DNA from: Gentiana macrophylla
Lineage: Eukaryota > Streptophyta > Magnoliopsida > Gentianales > Gentianaceae
Reading direction: 5' to 3'
DNA: 64,000 nucleotides
Assembly (NCBI GenBank): GCA_026214975.1
Contig: CM047805.1
Span: forward strand, 110,479,845-110,543,844
Shown here: one piece after another, positions 56,937 through 64,000 of the stretch
Layout of the letters: each line of letters begins with the position of its first letter
Position numbering within the stretch: position 1 is the first letter of the stretch
Made by a program: the position numbers and the translations under genes
The notes under the pieces: generated by a model
Told to the model about the DNA's origin: nothing
Database searches by the model: none
What the model saw: the letters and a program-made list of their open reading frames with translations, nothing else

Positions 56937-58274
56937 ATCTTGAAAACAAATGTGCACTAGCACATTCCAAGTGCAAGTCACGCATGTGACTATATATATT
57001 TAATAATTAATATCTTATATTAATATATGGTAATCTTATTAATTAAATTGCACAATCCAAATGTATCATATACACACACAAATTATTATACCTTAGCCAA
57101 TAAATTGGCATCCGGAATATTCTTTAATTAATATAATATCATTAATATCTTGTATTATATTTATTCATAATAAATAAATACCACCATATTAATTTACCAC
57201 TATAACCTTTATAGTACGAGATAAAATTTCCTTATTCGATTATCATCTATAACCACATTTTAATCCGGCTAGATGTTCATATGTGTGTGACCCGATAGGC
57301 TTCCGAATATGTTGGCCGTAGACACAAAGTGCAAATTACGAAAATGCCCTTCATACCTAACGATCACGGGATAGCGTCTAGCAACACACCGTGACCCCAA
57401 TCATCGGAAGAGTCAAATGCAATGACTACTACCTTTCATGTGAAACGATTACCGTGTAACTTACAATCCTATCATTTGTAATAATATCCATACGGTCGTT
57501 AGTCGAGTGTCAAAACATCAACGACCGTATCTTATAATCTGGATATCATGCTCTCTCGAAGTAACTTATTTACTCCCACTTTGCAAAGATTCACGAGAGT
57601 AAGACATTCCTTATAAGAATGCCATTTCGGATATTCGATCCCAATCATAGGATACGCGATTCCCGGACGACCAATCATGTATACTCCGCAATGCTTCAAG
57701 ATCATACCCAATCACTACCGCATGATCGTCCCGTGGCTGGGGAAACCTCAATAGTGTCAAAGCATGACAATCCACACCGTGATGCCATGAAGACTCTGGT
57801 CCAAAGGATAATTACACAACCGCCACATAGTGTGACACTTATCCGTGTAAGTGGGTCGATCCTAACGTCACGCATTCTCTAATACACGTCCACGCATGCG
57901 GTCAAGTGTCTCTACACTTCGATAGGCGAGATCTATCCCGCCGCCTTAGAGGCAGAAGACATCTAATACGTGCTAGTCTGTTTATACTATCAATGCCCTG
58001 TTTAATAGTACATTAGCCTAGAGACATTTAAGTATCAAACTTATTAGAGTGATTAGAGATCTCATCAACTATAATCGCCTATCATGGTTTCTCTATCACA
58101 GTTTAATACTAAGGACGTTATTATATAACAATTCATAATTGGTTCTTTAAAAGAACAAATATATGACAACAGAAAAGCCATTTTATATATGCATAAACAT
58201 AAAGAAATATTAGAAATGATCCGACCCGGTCGGATCCGGTCCAACCCAATTGGGTTTAGGACACTATTCCAACA
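56280..58274 (-). repeat. Element G 5' LTR
   Basis: Partner of 43520-45545, with the same ends. Differences are concentrated at CG-containing sites and in the microsatellite. Confidence 0.93.
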
Positions 58275-58279
58275 CTTCC
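58275..58279. repeat. Target-site duplication CTTCC, right copy (element G)
   Basis: Partner of 43515-43519. Confidence 0.92.
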
Positions 58280-60350
58280 ACTGCTTTCTTCAGAATCACT
58301 AGAATCACCATCAGTATTCTGATCAGATCCAGTTTTCTTTTCTTGCAAAGAGGCAAGAATCCCTTTTTGTATGTTGGGATCTCCCTGTGAATCATTATGA
58401 TCATCATCATCATCCTTTTTGGAATTTCCACCATTGTGGTTTCCTTCCGATGAATCGTTTTACGATTAATGCGTATCCACGATTTAAAAATTCATCGGTG
58501 TTGATCAGTTCAGATAGGTTGGTAATGTTGTAGAGATCAAATACCCATTTCTCAGTGACTTCCATTTCCACTAGCTGACTTCTTTGATTGGCGATAGAAT
58601 TGAATTTCCAGATTTGATATTTGCACAATCGCTCATAATCAGTTGTCATTAGTTCTCCATGATCAGGTGAGGATTTAGATTGAGTAACAATTTCCTCATT
58701 TCCTCTTGAGACCTCTTGAGCAACTTCCAGAGTATTTTCTGTTCTCACAACATCTTCAATTTGCATTGGGTCAGTTTTGCTGTTTCTCCCTCAGCAGTAA
58801 CTGGAATGACTGATGATTCTTTTTCAATAGCTAAAACTGAGATTATCGGCTCAGTTTCCAAATCTTTGTTATTAACAAGTTTTCAACAACTTGTTCTCCA
58901 GCTGGCTCAAGTTCCAGTTGAGGAATTGTTACTTCTTTCATCGTTGATCTAGTGATTTTCTCTTCATTGACCAGCTCATCCAAGTGGATGACTTCTATCG
59001 GTCTCGATTCTACTTCAGCTCTTTTTTCCTCAGAATGAGAAGCTGAAAATTCTTTGATTGATTCCTCAAATTCTCGTCTGGAAACAGATTTTTGAGGTGT
59101 GGATCTGGTCTTTGAAAGTAACTTCAACATGTCCATTGTTGCTTTGTCAATTAATCTTTCTTCACTATCAGATCCTTCATCGTCATGTTCAACTCTCAGG
59201 GTCTGTTCCCCCTGAGTGTCAGTTTCCTTCTGTATGTCAGCTTCAACATCTTGTTCTCTGTTGACAACTTCAGTTTCCTTCATCATTTCAACTTCTTGTG
59301 ATTGTGTAACTGGTTCTTGAGTTGGTAAGGCTTCAGTTACAGATGCTGAAATGGGTTCGGTGGGAGTGACTTCAGTTCTGACTATTTGTGTTGATCCTTC
59401 AGCAACTGAAGTAGAGATTTTTGTTGATGAAGGTTCTACTGATTTTTCAGTAACAAAATCAAATTTGTCTTTTTCAAATTCTTCTATCTTTTTCATTCTT
59501 TCTCTTAGTTCTTCAACTTTTTCCAAACTTCATCGCCAGTTAAAATCTTCTTCGACTTCCTGCTTTTCTTCTTCTTAGGTTCACTCTCAGAACCTTCAGC
59601 TTTCCTTTTTCCAGTTCCTTCATCTTTAACAACAATATTTCCATCAGCAACTGATGTTTCTTTTCTCTTTGCAATTCCAAAGTGATCGAGAATTCTTTGG
59701 ACCAATAATGCAAGAGTCTTCTTGTGATAGAATAGTCCTTTCTTGACGTCAGTCTTCTTTTTGGGTGTATCAATCGATTGTGCCACTAATTGATCAAAAT
59801 GTATATTTTCGGTTGAAATTTTCTTCAAACCAAATCACATATAATAAGTCCAATTTTGCTCGAAAGATTGCTAAAATTGCTCTGCGTTTCCAATTATGCA
59901 ATTTGCTAACATCTTGGTGAGAAAATTGAATTCAGGTTTGAGTAGACTTGTGCTTCCGATCTGTGACACTATAGAATCTGCACTAATTGCTATATCTTTC
60001 CTTAATTTCTCTTTCTGTTCCTTAGTCAATTTAATGGCTGACGTTCCTCCAGATTTGTCGAAGCCAAAAATTTCTGCAATTAGATCTTCAGTGACCTTAA
60101 TTTGTTTACCATTGACAGATGTGGTAAAAGTGTGTGTGTCCTCATCTTCTGAAGCTGTACTTCCAAATTCATAGAAGGCACCAATGCATTCTAGACAGTC
60201 ACTCTTCAGATTGATGTTAAACACAGCCTCCAAACCTTTGATTTTCTGTATTTTTGTTGCAATTTCCTTGGCTAGTGTTTGATCAGCATATTTTGCAATG
60301 AGTTGATCAAGTGAGATGATCATTCCAAGTTCAATACGGGTAAGAGCCAT
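58275..60350 (-). pseudogene. Element F long ORF, 5' part: unknown plant-transposon protein
   Basis: Starts at ATG 60350 (MALTRIELGMIISLDQLIAK) and is open for 159 codons. The first part (CIGAFYEFGSTASEDED, TTSVNGKQIKVTEDLIAEIF) resembles the uncharacterised globular domain of many plant transposon-encoded proteins. After a stop near 59838 the frame reopens with a Lys-rich, nuclear-localisation-like stretch (EPKKKKSRKSKK). It then shifts into a long acidic, Ser/Thr/Glu-rich region (58843-59526) and a further segment at 58410-58766. It shows no retroviral enzyme motif. It occupies the position of gag-pol between the first ORF and the 3' LTR. With the part beyond G the original protein may have had about 1100 residues. 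Function unknown. Confidence 0.6.
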
Positions 60351-61264
60351 TGTTTTCTGGATTAAATTGAAAATTTTGAAAACTTGGGGATTATAGAAGG
60401 TAATGAAGCAAATTCAAAATTCGAGTGTACAGAATTGTAAAAGAAAATTTGAGGTTATTTATAAATGGTATAAATGGTAGTTGAGAATTTAGTGGGACTC
60501 GAAACGTCTTATCATAAATGTTGAGATTGCGAAAATGGAGATGAGTGGAAAAGATGGATGGTTGAGATTAGAAAAGATCACGTCTTTTCCTGACATCCAT
60601 AGCTGGTATTAGTAAAATAGAGTAGGTGCGGTGTATCTCCAGCTGTACATGTTCAGTCTTGTATTTATAGTGAATTCAAAAGCTCAGTTGTGAATATAAC
60701 TCAGTTTTCACAAACTTTTGTTGTATTGTCCTAACAGTTATTGGTTTGTTTAATTTGTGAAACAGATGTGATGGTACACTCCAGTCTTCATCAGTGGGAA
60801 ATAGTCTCCCTTTCCCTCTGAGTCTATTATTCTATGAATGATCTTCATTCTTATATGAATGTGACTTGAAGGTTTTTCTAACTGATCTCTGGTCAGTTTC
60901 ATCTTTTTCAGCCTTCTGAGGTTTCCTGTAAAATCTGTCAGTTTGGTGCTTTCTACAAACTGATTTTCTGATTCATCGATTGTGTATTTGGTGTCTTTGA
61001 GTTTTTGTCGATTCTAATAAATTTATCGAGTTTTCGAGTTCTCGACTATTGTGCGATCCACAAATTTCATTGCAAGTGAACTTGGTACGAACTTAGAATT
61101 TTCTTTGATTATCAAACCCTAAACCAGATCTGTCTCCAAATGGTTTTCCAGGTTTGAACTGAACACTGGGAATTGGATCAACTGATGATTCTATGATGTT
61201 TATTACTTCTGTCAGTTCATCATTTGGTCGAATTACCTTGTTTCCATTATTAGCCTTGATTAAA
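60351..61264 (-). other. Spacer between the two ORFs of element F
   Basis: AT-rich, with no recognisable coding or RNA. Confidence 0.5.
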
Positions 61265-61906
61265 TTGATCTCAAAGATTCAATCTTAAAACTTGACTTTC
61301 AATAATTTTCTCCTTTTTGACATTCTCATAATTCTTTTGAATTACCTCCAATTCCTTTATGAGTATGTCCAAGGTTTCATTGAAGTCTTCATTTCTATAA
61401 TTGTTCATGGCATTGTGAGTGCTGGATGTAGATGCGATTACCTCCTGGTGTTTGATAGGTAAATTTTCAGTTGAGGAATCTTCATCATTTATAACTTGCT
61501 TGCCTTTATCATTGATATTTGCATGTGATACTCCTAGCAGTATGATTTCCTCATCACTTTCACCTCAATAGCTCATGGGTAGAATTTCAGCAATATCTTT
61601 GGCTTTTGTGATGGATGTATCTTCAATGAAAGTTTCAGTCAGTTTTTCTTCTATGTAATCAGCTACTCGCATCAACTCCTTTTCTGCTTCCTCTGAGAGA
61701 TCACTTAGTGATGGAAATCCTCTGGATTCATCATCATACATGTTGAAATCAATATCCACGTCATTACTACAGTGAGGTTCTGGATTTGTATGTGAGCTTG
61801 TAGTGATGAATCTTTCAAATACTTGATCCTGAAAATCAGATACAACATTCTGCAAATAATCAGTCAGGGGGTTATTAAGCCAACTTCTAATTCTAGATGT
61901 ATCCAT
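61265..61906 (-). pseudogene. Element F first ORF (gag position), interrupted by one stop
   Basis: ATG at 61906, about 95 bp after the primer site. The open part is 113 codons (MDTSRIRSWLNNPLTDYLQN, later LSEEAEKELMRVADYIEEKL). After a TGA at 61565-61567 the same frame stays open for about 95 more codons (GESDEEIILLGVSHANINDK onward), ending in a coiled-coil-like stretch. It has no zinc knuckle or gag motif I recognise. By position it may be a gag derivative. The isolated TGA may be decay or sequencing error; recoding cannot be excluded. Confidence 0.5.
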
Positions 61907-62001
61907 TAAGTTTCAATTCAATGCTTTTACAATCGATACTGATCGAGGGTCTTCAACAAGCAAGTTATAAAGATAACTTTGGATCACCTCCAAAAGGAAG
62001 A

Positions 62002-62015
62002 AGCGCTCGATACCA
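62002..62015 (-). other. Primer-binding site of element F
   Basis: The minus strand reads TGGTATCGAGCGCT two bases inside the LTR, similar to the initiator tRNA-Met complement TGGTATCAGAGC with small changes. Confidence 0.75.
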
Positions 62016-62017
62016 AT

Positions 62018-63703
62018 TGTTGGTCCCTTGAAAAGGCTAGCACAAGTTTAGAGAGGGTGAATTAACTTGTCACCACATCGCTCCCAAAAATCGAATCTAA
62101 AACAGCATTGAGTTCAACTAAAGCTTGTGCGGAGTTAAGCTAACTCAATCGAGTATAAGTCAATACTGACTTATCCTTAGTCTAGTTAACCGGCAGCGGA
62201 TTAAATTAAGACTTTATAAAATATGAATTATCAGATGATATGTTGAATCAATTTCTTATGTTTGTTGAATGTGTGAACTAGATGATTATGACTATAATGT
62301 AGTAAGTAAATGCGTAATGTAAATAAACAAGAATTATAGAGGTTCTAGGTGGTGTAATCCTGTCAGTCCTCTCTTCCCCTGTGATGCGGAGGAAAATTCC
62401 ACTATAACTTCTTTGAGATGGCCCGGTTACAAAAAGTTCTAAACTGATAGTCCTTGACTAATCCCTAGCTTCACTATCTAAACACTTGTAGAACATGTAG
62501 AATGGCTGCTCTTCAATTGTTTGAAACACTGGTCCTTGGAGGGTTGAATTGCCTCTTCACCAGCTCATCACAAACACAGTCTTCCTGACTGCACTCCACT
62601 GTCCTTCACACCTTCTTGGTGTTTCACAGTATAAAACCTTTTATAAAATCAAAGTTGAGACTTGAATCAATAACTATGATTCAATTGTGATTTGAGCTTT
62701 TCTTCTAGATAAAATATTTTATGCACAGCTCTGATTTCTTCAAATGATAGATCTTGATAAACTTGAATGCTAATGAACACTTGAAGAAATATCTTGATCT
62801 TGCAATTAAGTGTTTCTGAGAATTCTCTTGATTTGCTTTTCCCTTGATATGAGCTTTATTGACTTGATTGATTATTAGAATTCCGCCCCTTCTTTTCGTA
62901 AAAGAATCAGCCTATTTATAGGGGTTTATCTAACGGTCGATTATATGAATTTGAATCCTTGTAGCCGTTAGTGGTCCCGCTTTCTTGCTTATGCGTTCTT
63001 GTCGAATCGATAGATTATCCTCCAATCATATCGCTTGTATCTTGTAACGGTTGAATTCTTCTTGATTTTACTTAACCAACAGTTCAAAAGCGATTCATCG
63101 AGAATATTGTTAGCTCTCAGTTCCTAAGAGTTTTAACTGAGTTTTTACTCTTCTTCAAGAACTCAGTACTCTTCCTTTCATCTGATATAATTGATCTAAT
63201 CAGAGTACACCATTTTAAATCAAACAGCAAAGACATCATTGTCCTTAAGTGTCTTAGCTCTCCATACAGGATCTACATAGTCAGTTCAGGTTATCACAGA
63301 CTTGCCTGAAGTCTAACTTATATAGTCTCGACTTAGTCTTCATAAACTGAGTTTGAACCCTCAGTTCTCCAGTCTTCAAAGTAAGTCAGCTAAGTCTGTT
63401 CCCTCAACGAACTTACCTATTACAGATCTTCTTTGATGCGCTCAGTTTTCCAGTTTCTTATAGAATCTCAGTTTAACTAACTTCCAGTTTCTCATTTTCT
63501 CAGTTCACAAACTAGAACTATTACAGTGCTTGGTTGATTTAACTTATACAAATATCAGACTCTAATAAATCCTATACATTGATATCTAGACATCTTTTTG
63601 CTTTGCACTATAACAGCTAGTTATGACACTTCATCAATGGGGTCTAAAGAAATAATTGAATAAGTGATGAATCATCATCAAAACGTAAATTTTATTTCCA
63701 ACA
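62018..63703 (-). repeat. Element F 5' LTR
   Basis: On the plus strand starts TGTTGGTCCC and ends TTATTTCCAACA. TATA (minus strand) at 62913-62920. It is 80 bp shorter than the 3' LTR, mainly through the lack of two 36-bp repeat units near 63360. Confidence 0.93.
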
Positions 63704-63708
63704 GTACC
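63704..63708. repeat. Target-site duplication GTACC, right copy (element F)
   Basis: Partner of 40283-40287. Confidence 0.93.
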
Positions 63709-64000
63709 ATTGACAAGACTCTTTTCAGAATCAATGAAGGGGACAGCACCATGCTGGTACAGATTTATGTTGATGACATAATCTTTGGTTCTGAAAATGA
63801 TTTGCTATGTGAAAAGTTTGCTAATCTCATGAAAAGCAAGTTCCAAATGAGTATGATGGGAGAGATGAACTACTTCTTGGGATTACAAGTCAAACAAATG
63901 AAAGATGGAATCTTCATTCATCAAACTAAATATACCAAGGAGCTACTGAAGAAGTTTGGCATGAAAAATAGCACCAAGGTATCAACTCCTATGGGTACTA
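63709..64000 (+). pseudogene. Sirevirus reverse transcriptase, right part
   Basis: Continues the pol frame interrupted at 40287 directly with DKTLFRINEG. It has the catalytic box YVDDIIFGSEN and the Sirevirus-typical MSMMGEMNYFLGLQVKQM, then FIHQTKYTKELLKKFG. It is open to the end of the window. This part is intact. The whole gene is scored as a pseudogene because of the lesions at 39460 and 40075 and the insertion. Confidence 0.95.

Larger units (their letters stand above)
43520..58274 (-). mobile_element. Element G: large non-coding LTR retrotransposon (LARD-like), carrying element C
   Basis: LTRs of about 2.0 kb (43520-45545 and 56280-58274), duplication CTTCC, primer site at 56264-56278 and polypurine tract at 45546-45558; it reads on the minus strand. 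Without element C the interior is about 5.3 kb and contains no recognisable coding domain. It shares with element B the tRNA-Met primer, the tract AAGTGGGAGAT, repeated AGTGGGAG boxes and GC-rich repeated phrases mid-interior, so B and G look like two families of one type of non-autonomous element. Confidence 0.88.
40288..63703 (-). mobile_element. Element F: Sirevirus-like LTR element without pol, carrying element G
   Basis: LTRs at 40288-42053 and 62018-63703, duplication GTACC, primer site at 62002-62015 and polypurine tract at 42054-42069; it reads on the minus strand. Without the nested 14.8-kb element G the interior is only about 5.2 kb. It holds a short first ORF and a long unrecognised ORF. 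No protease, integrase, RT or RNase H motif was found. It is therefore probably non-autonomous and mobilised by an autonomous Sirevirus. Confidence 0.85.

Overview
This window looks like a pericentromeric or otherwise repeat-packed block of a flowering-plant nuclear genome, probably a eudicot and possibly an asterid. The finer taxon is a guess. I see no intact host gene and no bacterial-type feature. Almost every recognisable segment is a transposable element, a piece captured by one, or organellar DNA. All coordinates and comparisons were made by eye.

Left part (1-15.4 kb). An L1-type LINE lies on the minus strand (ORF2 1-2524, ORF1 11582-12728). It is split by a 9-kb non-coding LTR element, B (2561-11576, target duplication GGGAA). 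The truncated 5' end of the LINE abuts the 3' end of a Sirevirus-like element, A, whose LTR is 13633-15395.

15.4-27.1 kb. A 5'-truncated LINE tail with a 16-bp target duplication (15625-16179) is followed by a probable Helitron (about 16698-22303). The Helitron carries fragments of an ABC transporter gene and a PPR gene. Then come a degenerate Copia scrap, a coiled-coil ORF with an LTR fragment, and a mosaic of organelle DNA (ndhB, a trnS-UGA fragment, rpoB).

27.1-39.4 kb. A decayed minus-strand Copia element, D, runs into a 100-N assembly gap. Beyond the gap is an Athila-type Gypsy element, E, also minus strand (RNase H, RT, protease, gag, tRNA-Asp-type primer site, 2-kb LTR).

39.4-64 kb is a Russian doll four levels deep. 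A plus-strand Sirevirus pol is interrupted by F (40288-63703, duplication GTACC). F is interrupted by G (43520-58274, duplication CTTCC). G is interrupted by C (48071-53497, duplication TACTA). The three target duplications fix the order of insertion.

Most interesting candidates: (1) element C has no tRNA-like primer site; the 15 bases just inside its 5' LTR are perfectly complementary to a segment of that LTR, in the geometry needed for self-primed reverse transcription. (2) A dyad, TGGACG-NN-CGTCCA, is arrayed in the LTRs of two unrelated elements (C and E). (3) Two large non-coding elements (B and G) share arrays of the motif AGTGGGAG, which is also the core of their polypurine tract. (4) F seems to be a non-autonomous Sirevirus relative encoding a long unrecognised protein instead of pol. 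(5) LTR pairs disagree mostly at CG-containing sites (CTGA versus TCGA), which may be methylation-related base-calling error and would make some frameshifts artefacts.
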